Shown: positions 54,536-63,953 of the stretch, piece by piece
Layout: the number at the start of each line of letters is the position of its first letter
Position numbering within the stretch: position 1 is the stretch's first letter
Origin: JBBSHE01 sp038253325
GTDB taxonomy: Bacteria; Actinomycetota; Actinomycetes; Propionibacteriales; Nocardioidaceae
NCBI GenBank assembly: GCA_038253325.1
Contig: JBBSHE010000003.1
Span: 1-64,000, forward strand
Direction of reading: 5' to 3'
Length of the DNA: 64,000 nt
The notes under the pieces: model-generated
Databases searched by the model: none
Told to the model about the DNA's origin: nothing
The model's input: only the letters and a program-made list of their open reading frames with translations
Program-made: the position numbers and the translations under genes

Positions 54536-57214
54536 ATGCCCAAGTTCGTTTACGACTTCTCCGAAGGAGATCGGAACCAGAAGGACCTGCTGGGCGGGAA
54601 AGGCGCGAACCTGGCGGAGATGACGAACCTCGGCTTGCCCGTGCCACCGGGCTTCACCATCACGACCGAGGCGTGCCGGGCGTACCTCGAGGACGGAAGC
54701 GAGCCGGCCGATCTCGCGACCGAGATCACCGAGCATCTCGAGGCTCTGGAGTCCGCCATGGGCAAACGACTCGGGCATCCTGACGACCCGTTGCTCGTGT
54801 CCGTACGATCGGGTGCCAAGTTCTCGATGCCCGGCATGATGGATACGGTCCTCAACATCGGGCTGAACGACGAGTCTGTGCTCGGGCTCGCCCGACAGGC
54901 CGACAACGAGCGGTTCGCCTACGACTCGTATCGCAGGCTGCTGACGATGTTCGGCAAGACCGTCCTCGGCATCGACGGTGCGGTGTTCGAAGGCGGCCTC
55001 GACGACGCCAAGCAGGCGAAGGGCGTCGACTCAGACCTGGACCTCGATGCCTCCGACCTCCGCGACCTCGTCGCGACGTACCAGAAGATCGTTTCCGAGG
55101 AGTCCGGCCACGAGTTCCCGCAGGACCCCCGCGCCCAGCTGGACCTCGCAATGCGCGCGGTCTTCGACTCGTGGAACACCGAGCGGGCGATTCTCTACCG
55201 GCGCCAAGAGCGGATCCCGAGCGACCTCGGAACGGCGGTCAACGTGTGCTCGATGGTGTTCGGAAACCTGGGCATGGACTCTGGTACCGGCGTCGCGTTC
55301 ACCCGCGACCCGGCCAGTGGGGCGCAGGGGATCTACGGTGACTACCTGCAGAACGCGCAGGGCGAGGACGTCGTCGCCGGCATCCGCAACACGGTGCCGT
55401 TGGCGGACCTGGAGAAGCTCGACCAGAAGTCGTACGACGAGCTGCTGCGCATCATGCAGACGCTTGAGGAGCACTACCGCGACCTCTGTGACATCGAGTT
55501 CACGATTGAGCGCGGCCGGCTGTGGATGCTCCAGACCCGGGTCGGCAAGCGCACCGCGGGGGCCGCGTTCCGGATCGCCACCCAGCTCGTCGACCAGGGA
55601 CTGATCGACCTCGATGAGGCACTTCGCCGCGTCGACGGCGCACAGCTGGCGCAGCTGATGTTCCCGAGCTTCGACCCCGAGGCGGCGCGCAACCTGATCG
55701 CCAAGGGGATGAACGCGTCGCCCGGAGCCGCCGTGGGCAAGGTTGTGTTCGACTCGCACGCGGCGGTCGAGTGGGCCGGGCGCGGCGAACCCGTCATCCT
55801 GGTTCGCCGCGAGACGAACCCGGACGACTTGCAGGGGATGGTCGTCGCAAGAGGCGTCTTGACGAGTCGTGGCGGCAAGACGTCGCACGCCGCGGTCGTC
55901 GCCCGAGGGATGGGACGTACGTGCGTGTGCGGAGCGGAGTCGCTGAGGGTCGAGGCGGCCGCCAAGAAGTTCACGACCAAGGACGGGCAGACGTTTTCCG
56001 AAGGCGACCTGGTCTCCATCGACGGGACGACCGGTGAGGTGTTCGCGGGAGAGGTACCCGTCGTCGACTCCCCCGTCGTGCGGTACTTCGAAGGGGAACT
56101 GGATGCGAGCGGCCCGGACGCCGGCGACCTGGTCCGCGCCGTCGACCGGGTCATCGGGCACGCCGACTCCGTACGCCGGATGAATGTACGCGCGAACGCC
56201 GACACGGGACCGGATGCCTCGCGGGCCCGGCGGTTCGGGGCCGAGGGTATCGGGCTCTGCCGCACCGAGCACATGTTTCTCGGCAAGCGGCGGGAGCTGG
56301 TCGAGCAGCTCATCTTGGCGCCGGACCAGGACAGTCGAGATGTTGCGATGACGAAGCTGCTTCCCCTGCAGAAGGCAGACTTCGTCGAGATTCTCGAGGC
56401 CATGGACGGGTTGCCCGTCACCGTACGGATGCTCGACCCGCCGCTACATGAGTTCCTGCCGGACTTCACCGAGCTCTCGGTCCGGGTGGCGGTCGCGGCC
56501 GAGCGCGGCGAGGTCGACGCCGCAGACGAGGCGCTGCTCACTGCGGTGACGCACCTGAACGAGGAGAACCCGATGCTCGGGCTGCGTGGTGTGCGACTCG
56601 GCATCGTGATGCCGGGCCTGTTCGGGATGCAGGTCCGTGCACTGCTCGAAGCAACCGCCGAGAGGATCAGGGCCGGAGGCGATCCGCGCCCGGAGATCAT
56701 GGTGCCGCTGGTCGCCACCGTGCAGGAGCTCGAGCTGGTCAAGCAGGACATCTTGAAGGTGCTGTTCGAGGTGCGCGCGAAGTACGACATCCACCTCGAC
56801 GTACCCGTCGGGACGATGATCGAGCTGCCGCGGGCCGCCGTGACGGCAGACGAGATCGCCAAAGCCGCCGAGTTCTTCTCATTCGGCACCAACGACCTGA
56901 CGCAGATGACCTGGGGATTTTCGCGCGACGACGTCGAGGCGTCATTCTTCAGCCTGTATCTCGAGAAGGGGATCTTCGGGCAGTCGCCGTTCGAACAGAT
57001 CGACCGGGTCGGCGTCGGGTCGCTGCTCCAGATGGCGGTCGAGAAGGGCCGATCCGCGAATCCGACGCTGAAGCTGGGCGTGTGTGGCGAGCACGGCGGT
57101 GACGCTGCGTCGATCGACTTCTTCGACGGCGTCGGTCTCGACTATGTCTCGTGCTCGGCGTTCCGGGTGCCGGTTGCGCGCCTCGAGTCCGGCCGCGCAA
57201 CCGTCTCCGGCTGA
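54536..57214 (+). CDS. ppdK: pyruvate, phosphate dikinase
   Basis: The 892-residue enzyme interconverts pyruvate + ATP + Pi with PEP + AMP + PPi. The nucleotide domain opens FSEGDRNQKDLLGGKGANLA. The phosphohistidine is His451 in SRGGKTSHAAVVARGMG. The PEP/pyruvate barrel has GAEGIGLCRTEHMFL and FGTNDLTQMTWGFSRDD, with catalytic Cys850 in GVCGEHGGDA. Length matches bacterial PPDK. A near-consensus promoter precedes it and an 84-bp palindrome follows the stop by 20 bp. Confidence 0.97.
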   Translation: MPKFVYDFSEGDRNQKDLLGGKGANLAEMTNLGLPVPPGFTITTEACRAYLEDGSEPADLATEITEHLEALESAMGKRLGHPDDPLLVSVRSGAKFSMPGMMDTVLNIGLNDESVLGLARQADNERFAYDSYRRLLTMFGKTVLGIDGAVFEGGLDDAKQAKGVDSDLDLDASDLRDLVATYQKIVSEESGHEFPQDPRAQLDLAMRAVFDSWNTERAILYRRQERIPSDLGTAVNVCSMVFGNLGMDSGTGVAFTRDPASGAQGIYGDYLQNAQGEDVVAGIRNTVPLADLEKLDQKSYDELLRIMQTLEEHYRDLCDIEFTIERGRLWMLQTRVGKRTAGAAFRIATQLVDQGLIDLDEALRRVDGAQLAQLMFPSFDPEAARNLIAKGMNASPGAAVGKVVFDSHAAVEWAGRGEPVILVRRETNPDDLQGMVVARGVLTSRGGKTSHAAVVARGMGRTCVCGAESLRVEAAAKKFTTKDGQTFSEGDLVSIDGTTGEVFAGEVPVVDSPVVRYFEGELDASGPDAGDLVRAVDRVIGHADSVRRMNVRANADTGPDASRARRFGAEGIGLCRTEHMFLGKRRELVEQLILAPDQDSRDVAMTKLLPLQKADFVEILEAMDGLPVTVRMLDPPLHEFLPDFTELSVRVAVAAERGEVDAADEALLTAVTHLNEENPMLGLRGVRLGIVMPGLFGMQVRALLEATAERIRAGGDPRPEIMVPLVATVQELELVKQDILKVLFEVRAKYDIHLDVPVGTMIELPRAAVTADEIAKAAEFFSFGTNDLTQMTWGFSRDDVEASFFSLYLEKGIFGQSPFEQIDRVGVGSLLQMAVEKGRSANPTLKLGVCGEHGGDAASIDFFDGVGLDYVSCSAFRVPVARLESGRATVSG

Positions 57215-57234
57215 CGCCCAGCGGGGCCACCAGC

Positions 57235-57318
57235 TTTCCCAGGTTAACGTGGTACGTCTGCACCTCACCCAGGTAATTACCTGGGTGAGGTGCAGAGTTC
57301 CCACGTTAACCTGGGAAA
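57235..57318. repeat. 84-bp near-perfect palindrome, copy 2 (intact)
   Basis: The outer arms TTTCCCAGGTTAACGTGG (57235-57252) and its exact inverse (57301-57318) enclose a 40-bp perfect palindrome (57257-57296) centred on AATT. Only two 4-bp joints (TACG and GTTC) do not pair. It lies 20 bp after ppdK and 44 bp before the ABC-F gene. It shares the core and right outer arm with 269-330. Whole-element conservation suggests a mobile or selected hairpin, possibly a strong terminator. Confidence 0.9.
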
Positions 57319-57362
57319 CCAGCGTCTAAACCAGGTGCGAGGGAAATCGCGGATCGTCACAC

Positions 57363-59054
57363 TTGACCCTCGTGGGTTACGTCGACGTGCAAGGGGTCGG
57401 TTTCCAGCTTCCCGACGGGCGGGTGCTGCTGGACGACGTGTCGTTCCGCGTCGGCGAAGGCAAGAAGATTGCCCTGGTCGGGGCCAACGGTGCCGGCAAG
57501 ACAACCCTGCTCCGGATCGTCGCCGGCGAGCTCGATCCGCGCGGTGGATCGGTCCAACGGGTCGGAGGGCTCGGCGTGATGCGGCAGCTGCTCACCCACG
57601 ACGCGGCAGGTCAGAGCGTGCACGACCTGTTGCTCTCGGTCGCTCCGCCCCGTGTACGCGCGGCGGCGGCATCCGTCGGACGCGCCGAGGAGGCGATGAC
57701 GGAACGCGATGACGAGTCGTCACAGCTGCGGTATGCCTCGGCGCTCGCCGAGTGGTCCGACGCCGGAGGTTACCAGCACGAGGTCACCTGGGACGTGTGC
57801 TGCATCGCGGCCCTGGGGGTGCCGTACGACAAGGCGAAAGACCGTGGCCTCGACACCCTGAGCGGCGGTGAGCAGAAACGCCTGGTGCTCGAGGCGTTGC
57901 TCCGCGGAACCGACCAGGTGCTGCTGCTCGACGAGCCCGACAACTTCCTCGACGTACCGGGAAAGATCTGGCTGGAGGAGCAGATCCGGGACTCTGCGAA
58001 GACCATCTTGTTCGTCAGCCACGATCGTGAGCTGATGGCCAACACCGCGACGCGGGTCGTGACCCTCGAGCTCGGTGCGTCCGGTAACACCGCATGGGTG
58101 CATCCGGCGGGTTACGCGACGTACCACCAGGCGCGGCGCGAACGGTTCCTCCGGCTCGAGGAGCAGCGCAAGAGGTGGGACGAGGAGCACGCCAAGCTGC
58201 GTGCGCTGGTGCTCATGTACAAGCAGAAGGCCGCGTACAACGATGGCATGGCGTCGCGCTACCGAGCCGCGCAGACGAGACTTCGACGGTTCGAGGACGC
58301 GGGACCGCCGGAGAACCAGCCGCGAGCGCAGAACGTCGCGATGCGGCTAACGGGCGGTCGGACCGGTAAACGCGCCGTCATTTGCGAAGGGTTGGAGCTG
58401 ACCGGCCTGATGCGGCCGTTCGGTCTGGAGGTGTGGTTCGGGGAGCGGGTTGCGGTCCTCGGATCGAACGGCTCCGGCAAGTCGCACTATTTGCGGCTGC
58501 TCGCCCGCGGCGGAACAGATCCCGATGTCGAGCACCGACCAGTCGACGACACTCCGATCGAGCCCGTCCGGCACACCGGGCAGGCCAGGCTCGGGGCGCG
58601 GGTCCGGCCGGGGCTCTTTGTCCAGACGCACACACATCCAGAGCTGGTCGGCCGTACGCTGCTCGAGATTCTGCATCGTGGCGACGACCATAGGGCCGGA
58701 ATGCCCCGGGAACCGGCGTCGCGGGCACTGGACCGCTACGAGCTCGCGTACGCGTCGGAGCAGCGGTTCGAGTCCTTGTCGGGTGGTCAGCAGGCGAGGT
58801 TCCAGATCCTGCTGCTGGAACTGTCGGGCGCGACCTTGCTGCTGCTCGACGAGCCGACCGACAACCTGGACGTCGAGTCCGCCGACGCGTTGGAGGAGGG
58901 CTTGCGCGGATACCAGGGCACGGTGGTCGCGGTGACGCACGACCGGTGGTTCGCGCGAGGCTTCGACCGGTTCCTCGTCTTCGGCGCCGACGGGTCGGTC
59001 TACGAGGCGGACGAGCCGATCTGGGACGAGGGACGTGTGGAGCGGGTGCGGTGA
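57363..59054 (+). CDS. ABC-F family ATP-binding protein
   Basis: The 563-residue protein has two ABC modules and no membrane span. Module 1 has GANGAGKTTLL, LSGGEQKR and LLLDEPDNFLD; module 2 has GSNGSGKSHYL, LSGGQQARFQ and LLLDEPTDNLD. A charged linker between them (RERFLRLEEQRKRWDEEHAK) is the type that reaches into the ribosome in ABC-F proteins. Members act as translation factors or antibiotic-resistance proteins. Asp replaces the common Thr in the first DEPT motif. The start is TTG 57363 or GTG 57372. Confidence 0.88.
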   Translation: MTLVGYVDVQGVGFQLPDGRVLLDDVSFRVGEGKKIALVGANGAGKTTLLRIVAGELDPRGGSVQRVGGLGVMRQLLTHDAAGQSVHDLLLSVAPPRVRAAAASVGRAEEAMTERDDESSQLRYASALAEWSDAGGYQHEVTWDVCCIAALGVPYDKAKDRGLDTLSGGEQKRLVLEALLRGTDQVLLLDEPDNFLDVPGKIWLEEQIRDSAKTILFVSHDRELMANTATRVVTLELGASGNTAWVHPAGYATYHQARRERFLRLEEQRKRWDEEHAKLRALVLMYKQKAAYNDGMASRYRAAQTRLRRFEDAGPPENQPRAQNVAMRLTGGRTGKRAVICEGLELTGLMRPFGLEVWFGERVAVLGSNGSGKSHYLRLLARGGTDPDVEHRPVDDTPIEPVRHTGQARLGARVRPGLFVQTHTHPELVGRTLLEILHRGDDHRAGMPREPASRALDRYELAYASEQRFESLSGGQQARFQILLLELSGATLLLLDEPTDNLDVESADALEEGLRGYQGTVVAVTHDRWFARGFDRFLVFGADGSVYEADEPIWDEGRVERVR

Positions 59055-59072
59055 GCCCCGTTCAGTGATCGT

Positions 59073-59762
59073 TCACTTTGCGTCTGCGTTGACCTGAGCG
59101 ATGACGTCCTCGGCCACCCGGCGTAGCTTCAGATTGCTTCGCTGCGAGACACGGACCAGGAAGCTGAACGCTCGGTCCTCGTCCACGTCGTACTTCTCCA
59201 TCACGATCCCTACCGCCTGACCGATCGCCTGACGGGTCCTGATCGCCTCATGCAGCGTCTCCGCCTCCTGTGCGAATCCCATCGCCACGGCCGCGTGCGT
59301 CGCGAACAGCTCGGGAATGAGACTTGATTCGTCATACGCGCCCGGTGTCGTCGAATAAAGATTCAGGGCGGCCCGGGACCGGGAGGTCGCGAACAGCTCG
59401 ATTGCCATCTGGCTGCAGAGGCCCAGCTCCGCCGCGCGAGGGCCGTATCGCGGCCAGCGTGGGTCGTTTGCGACGTCAGGTGAACGGAGGGTCTCCTGAT
59501 GCTCGGCCGCATCGACGCACGGACCTTCACCGAGCGTGTACTGAAGCTGGTCCGCCGACCGGATCACGTCATCGGTGGGCGAGACGGTCTTCATCTGGCC
59601 GTCCCGCGTGACGACGGAGATGCTTGCGTAGTCGGTGTCAGCGACCACCTCGAGAGCGGTCTTGGTGATGGCATCGAGGATGTCGTCCGGCTCACCGGAG
59701 GCAGTCAGGGCACGCGCGACCGAGTTCATGACCGAGACGAGCTCATCGTCGACTCTGTACAC
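59073..59762 (-). CDS. GAF-ANTAR domain RNA-binding regulator
   Basis: The 229-residue protein has a GAF sensor domain (about residues 20-165: LEVVADTDYASISVVTRDGQ, then QYTLGEGPCVDAAEHQETLR) and a C-terminal ANTAR domain (AIRTRQAIGQAVGIVMEKYD and RAFSFLVRVSQRSNLKLRRV). ANTAR proteins bind paired hairpins in nascent RNA and prevent termination. The GAF ligand is unknown. The GTG start follows GAGGAGACATCC. Confidence 0.9.
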   Translation of the reverse strand: MYRVDDELVSVMNSVARALTASGEPDDILDAITKTALEVVADTDYASISVVTRDGQMKTVSPTDDVIRSADQLQYTLGEGPCVDAAEHQETLRSPDVANDPRWPRYGPRAAELGLCSQMAIELFATSRSRAALNLYSTTPGAYDESSLIPELFATHAAVAMGFAQEAETLHEAIRTRQAIGQAVGIVMEKYDVDEDRAFSFLVRVSQRSNLKLRRVAEDVIAQVNADAK

Positions 59763-59934
59763 GGATGTCTCCTCCTCGCGGGGATCCGCGATCTGCGCGC
59801 CGGGCGCTTACCGACGCCCTGGGGACATCATCGCACCCGAGCCGTCACGTCCTGGTCGACCGGGAGTGAGCGTAGGACCGCCGACCGGGTGCGGTTGGCC
59901 GGTGTTCGTTCGACGCGGCACGAGTGTCGCGAAC

Positions 59935-59974
59935 GGCTGATGATCGGAGCTGAATACCGCTCAGAACGTCAGCC
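59935..59974. terminator. palindromic terminator-like repeat
   Basis: GGCTGATGATCGGAGC and a right arm GCTC...GTCAGCC pair at their ends with a mismatched middle. It lies 17 bp after the stop of the minus-strand gene at 59992 and shares GGCTGA...GAGC with the palindromes at 17331 and 53514. Confidence 0.5.
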
Positions 59975-59991
59975 AATCGCGTCAGGCGTCG

Positions 59992-60480
59992 TCACGGCGC
60001 CTCACTCAGTCGATCCCGCGCGACGCGTACATGCATCTTGCGTAGTCGCTCGAGCTGGTCGTGTGCCCTCTCGAGCAGTGTCTCGAGGGAGACCCGGTCG
60101 AGAGCCGGTTCGTCGGTGGCACCAGCGAGCAGCACCTCCCAGCCCGACAGCTTCCCCCAGACACCGATCCGCAGCGCCTCGAGCTCCACGACGTCGGAGA
60201 GCGGTGACCTCCGGAGGATGAACCCGTTGGGCTTGAGCCGCCCCAGCTTCTCTGCGATCCCGCCGGCGCTCGCCCACAACCAGTTGCGCCGGATGTGCAG
60301 CGTCGCCATGATGCCGATCAGCGCCTCCCTGTCCTCGGCAACCTCCGTGGTGAGCTGCGCGAGCTCGTCGCCGAGCGGGCTGCCCTGGTGCGTGTCGGTG
60401 GCCCGGCGGAACAGCTCCAAGCCCCCCGTCGCCCCTGCGAGATGGTCGTTGAGGTAGGTGGTGAGCAACTTGGCGTCCAC
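59992..60480 (-). CDS. conserved hypothetical protein
   Basis: This 162-residue, largely helical protein opens with DAKLLTTYLNDHLAGATGGL and has EDREALIGIMATLHIRRNWL. I do not recognise a domain; the acid- and His-bearing helices resemble four-helix-bundle proteins loosely. GTG 60480 follows AGGAGA. It is divergent from ku with a short hairpin-bearing spacer between. Confidence 0.55.
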   Translation of the reverse strand: MDAKLLTTYLNDHLAGATGGLELFRRATDTHQGSPLGDELAQLTTEVAEDREALIGIMATLHIRRNWLWASAGGIAEKLGRLKPNGFILRRSPLSDVVELEALRIGVWGKLSGWEVLLAGATDEPALDRVSLETLLERAHDQLERLRKMHVRVARDRLSEAP

Positions 60481-60619
60481 GCACGTCTCCTGTTGGTCCG
60501 GCCGGCGTCCCGTCTGGGGACTTGAGCGGGGGACAGGCCGCGCGACAATGGATAACCCGCGAGGAGCGGGGTACCCATAACCACAGCATCGAAACCCGTG
60601 ACGACCGATGGAGACGACG

Positions 60620-61627
60620 ATGGCGAGAGCAATCTGGAGCGGCGCCCTCAACTTCGGGCTGGTGACGGTGCCAGTGGAGTTGTACAGCGCCACCGAGGAC
60701 CACCAGATCCACTTCCGGCAGTTCGAGCGCGGGACATCCGACCGCATCCGCTACAAACGGGTGAACGAGCGGACCGGCAAGGAGGTCGAGTACGACGACA
60801 TCGTCAAGGGGTACGAGTTGTCCCGCGACGACTACGTGATCGTCGAACCCGACGAGCTCGACGCGATCGCCCCCGGCCGCTCGAAGACGATCGACATCGA
60901 GAACTTCGTCGACCTCGCCGACGTTGATGCGATCTATTTCCAGAAAAGCTACTGGCTCGCCCCGGCGAAAGCCGAGTTCGAGCGCGCGTACAACCTGCTC
61001 ACTCGCGCGATGGCCGACACGAACAAGGCCGCCATCGCGACGTTCGTGATGCGCGGCAAGGAGTATCTGGCGGCGGTACGGTCGTCCGGCGATGCCCTGA
61101 TGCTCAACACGCTGCACTTTCAGTCAGACATTCGCGACGCGGCGAAGGAGATCGCAAAGCTGCCGGAACAGATCGAGACGAAGCCCAATGAGCTCAAGAT
61201 GGCGGTCAGTCTGATCGAGTCGATGACCGATGAATGGGAGCCGGCGCAGTACCGTGACACGTACACGGAGCGGGTCGAGAGACTCGTCGCCGAGAAGCGA
61301 GAAGGGCACACCGTGACCGCCGAATCCGCGCCGGACGCACCGACCAAGGTCGTCGACCTCTTCGAGGCGTTGTCGCGCAGCGTCACGAGCAGGGGGAGGG
61401 ACACGTCGACGGCGTCCGGCAAGGGCGCCGCGACGACCGGTCGCTCGGGCCGCCGCGGTAGTTCGGACGAGAACCCGGAGGGAAAGGCACCGTCGGACAT
61501 GACGAAGGCAGAGCTCGACAAGATGGCCAGGAAGCTGCAGGTGAAAGGACGCTCCAAGCTCAGCAGAGAAGAGCTGGAGGAAGCGGTGCGTAGCGGCCTT
61601 GACTCCACCGATCAGCAGGCGTCGTGA
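60620..61627 (+). CDS. ku: non-homologous end-joining protein Ku
   Basis: The 335-residue bacterial Ku begins MARAIWSGALNFGLVTVPVE and has the conserved YDDIVKGYELSRDDYVIVEP and FQSDIRDAAKEIAKLPEQIE segments of the DNA-encircling barrel. After a Ser/Gly/Arg-rich linker the C-terminus (DMTKAELDKMARKLQVKGRS, then LSREELEEAV) looks like a SAP/Rho-N DNA-binding module. Ku binds broken ends and recruits ligase LigD, which is not seen in this window. ATG 60620 has GGAGACG upstream; an ATG 12 bp earlier overlaps that site. Confidence 0.95.
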   Translation: MARAIWSGALNFGLVTVPVELYSATEDHQIHFRQFERGTSDRIRYKRVNERTGKEVEYDDIVKGYELSRDDYVIVEPDELDAIAPGRSKTIDIENFVDLADVDAIYFQKSYWLAPAKAEFERAYNLLTRAMADTNKAAIATFVMRGKEYLAAVRSSGDALMLNTLHFQSDIRDAAKEIAKLPEQIETKPNELKMAVSLIESMTDEWEPAQYRDTYTERVERLVAEKREGHTVTAESAPDAPTKVVDLFEALSRSVTSRGRDTSTASGKGAATTGRSGRRGSSDENPEGKAPSDMTKAELDKMARKLQVKGRSKLSREELEEAVRSGLDSTDQQAS

Positions 61628-61806
61628 TGCGTTGCCGGCTGTGCCGCGACGACATCGACCACTGCCACGGCACCCTGATCATCAGCGAGCTCGAGGTCGT
61701 GTGCTCCGACCCGGACTGCGTCGAGCTCGACGTCGAGCGCCACGACATCGTGGTCGACGCGGTCTGGGAGCTCCGGGACCGGCGCGACGTCCGCAAAGCG
61801 AGCTGA
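61627..61806 (+). CDS. small Cys-rich (zinc-ribbon-like) protein overlapping ku
   Basis: The 59-residue product has CRLCRDDIDHCHG near its start and VVCSDPDCVELDVERHDIV later, giving two Cys pairs and His residues that could bind zinc. It shares bases with the ku stop (TGATG), so it is translated from the same message. A GTG three bases earlier is an alternative start. I do not recognise the family. Confidence 0.6.
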   Translation: MRCRLCRDDIDHCHGTLIISELEVVCSDPDCVELDVERHDIVVDAVWELRDRRDVRKAS

Positions 61807-61868
61807 TCCCAGCAGTCGTGGGCTCCGGCGGTTACCCACTCGGCCAGAGGACCAGGGGGAAGGACCGC

Positions 61869-62863
61869 TCAAGAGGACTCTGCTCCGGACGCGGTGCGGA
61901 GCCGGTCGAGCAGCTCCGGGGCGACCTCCGCGAGGAACGCGGCTTGGTGCTCGTCGCCGATCTGGACGAGGGCGATGTCGGTGAATCCCGCCCTCCAGTA
62001 CGGTGCGACCGCCGCGACGATTGCATCCAGGTCCGGACCACATGCGATCGAAGACTCAATGTCTTCGCGACGGACGAATTGGCTTGCCCCCTCGAACCCC
62101 GCCGGTACCGGCAGATCCGCATGACCGACCATCCTCCGCCGAACCAGCGGAACAGGTCGTACGCCCGCTCGACAGCGGCCGTCTTGCCACGTCCCCAGCA
62201 GATCGGGATCTGGCCGATCTTGCGCGATGCTCCAAGTCCCGCCGCTGACCTCAGGTCGTCCCACCGGTCGACCAGATCGGCGCTGGGTTCGGTCGCGATC
62301 AGATGATCGCCGAGAGTGGCGAACCGCTGGACCACCTGCTCACCGCCGACCGCGACGCCGAGAGCGACCGGCTCGTCAGGCAGGTCCCAGACCTTCGCCA
62401 TGTCGACCCGGAAGTGATCGCCCTGAAACGTCACCTGCTCGCCGGTGTGCAGTCTGCGGATGATGTCGACGGCCTCCGCGAGCATGCTGTGACGCACTGC
62501 CACGGCTGGCCATCCGCGGCCGACGACGTGCTCGTTCAGATTCTCGCCCGATCCCAAGCCCAGCATGAAGCGGCCGTCGGACAAGATCGCGAGCGTCGCG
62601 GCCTTCTGCGCCACGACGACGGGATGGTACCGCATTGTCGGGCAGGTCACGTACGTCATCAGCTCGACCTTCTCGGTCACTTGGCTGACCGCACCGAGCA
62701 CAGCCCACGCGTACGGCGAGTGTCCCATGGAGTCGAGCCAGGGAAAGTAGTGGTCGCTCGAGACGAGGAAGTCGAAGCCGGCGTCTTCGGCATCCGTCGA
62801 GTAACCAACCAGCTCCTTCGGTCCGCTCTGCTCGGTCATCAGCGTGTATCCGAACCGCGTCAT
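61869..62863 (-). pseudogene. LLM-class F420-dependent oxidoreductase with one-base frameshift
   Basis: From ATG 62863 the frame gives MTRFGYTLMTEQSGPKELVG and a luciferase-like barrel (SSDHYFPWLDSMGHSPYAWA, GLGSGENLNEHVVGRGWPAV) of the F420-dependent dehydrogenase type. At about 62121 the match moves to another frame and continues LPVPAGFEGASQFVRREDIE to the normal end ALVQIGDEHQAAFLAEVAPE. Adding one base near 62121 would restore about 331 residues. Either the gene is inactive or the sequence has an error there. Confidence 0.8.
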
Positions 62864-62918
62864 CGGGCCAGCCCCGCACCGTTGACGTGCTGCGCTCCCG
62901 ATCTGTCGACGGCCCGCA

Positions 62919-63410
62919 TCAGTTGGCGGGAGGTGACTCGGACGCCTTCGTGCGAAGGACCTCGGCACCGAGCCGGTTGAGGTCCTCCGCTGAGACGTTC
63001 TGGCGAACCGCCGGGAACAATGCGTCCTCCTCCTCACGTACGTGGGCGCGCACGCTTTCGGTCAACTGCTCAAACGTGCCGCTGAACTCCTCCGCGCGCG
63101 GATGGAGGTTCGCGAGATCCCGCAGCAGACCCTCGACCTCGGCGTGATCGTCGAGCTCATGTTCGGCTATCTCGGCGCCGTCCGGGAGGTTGTCGCGCAC
63201 GACCGGATAGAGGTACGCCTCCTCGACCTTTGAGTGACGCATCAACTCATCGTCGAGCTTTCCGATGAGCGACGTCCGCTCGGCCGGGTCCTCGACCGTC
63301 TCGATCGCGCTGAACAGGTCCTCGACACCGACGTGGTCCCTGATCAGGATGCTCAGCATATCTGCCTCGGCGTCCTCGGCTTCCACGGTGCCCTTATCGT
63401 TCACTGCCAT
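62919..63410 (-). CDS. hemerythrin HHE-domain protein
   Basis: The 163-residue helical protein has the spaced His/Glu ligands of an HHE domain: LIRDHVGVEDLFSAIE, ELMRHSKVEEAYLYPVV, AEHELDDHAEVEGLL and VREEEDALFPAV. Such proteins bind a diiron centre and respond to oxygen, nitric oxide or iron. It lies downstream of the frameshifted LLM gene's start, on the same strand. Confidence 0.85.
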   Translation of the reverse strand: MAVNDKGTVEAEDAEADMLSILIRDHVGVEDLFSAIETVEDPAERTSLIGKLDDELMRHSKVEEAYLYPVVRDNLPDGAEIAEHELDDHAEVEGLLRDLANLHPRAEEFSGTFEQLTESVRAHVREEEDALFPAVRQNVSAEDLNRLGAEVLRTKASESPPAN

Positions 63411-63583
63411 GCCCGAGACGTACCCGGTCGGCGTACGACCAAACGACTCGGCAGCGGCATCGCGCCGATTGTCCTATTCCCGGGACCGTGGCGGATGATC
63501 GCGAATCCAACGACGGCGTTTGAGCATTCGACCACCGGGAAACTTGAGGAGTGCGGTCATCGCCTGAGAAGTACGGAGGACCG

Positions 63584-63849
63584 ATGAGCAAGGCAGCAAA
63601 GATCGCCTATCGCCCGTTCGGGTTATGGCGAGCATCGCCGGAAGGGTTGTCGCGGGTGCGATCTTCAAGCGGGTCTGGCGCGTCACCCGCAACGAGGACG
63701 ACCCGCCTAAGCCCAAGGAGTCCGAGTACAGCTGGCGGGAGGTGTTGATCGCCGCAACGATCCAGGGCCATCTTCGCCGTCGTCAAGGCCGCCATCGACC
63801 GGACGCCCGTGCGTTCGAACGCTGGACCGCCGAGTGGCCCGGCGACTGA
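63584..63849 (+). pseudogene. DUF4235-type small membrane protein, frameshifted
   Basis: ATG 63584 with CGGAGGA upstream begins MSKAAKIAYRPFG, then the match moves to another frame as ASIAGRVVAGAIFKRVWR and KPKESEYSWREVLIAATIQG. It shifts again at about 63771 (where IFAVVKAAIDRT is in a third frame) and returns near 63808 to end AFERWTAEWPGD. Together the pieces resemble DUF4235 proteins of 85-95 residues with two membrane segments. Three indels in 270 bp point to decay or base-calling errors. Confidence 0.65.
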
Positions 63850-63953
63850 ACCTGACGGTCTGAGCCTCCCCAACCCGGCCGGCGCGGGTGATCTGGCGGG
63901 AACCGGCTTGGCACGCCCGCCGAATGCGGCTCGCGACGGGCATAGTGGTCACC

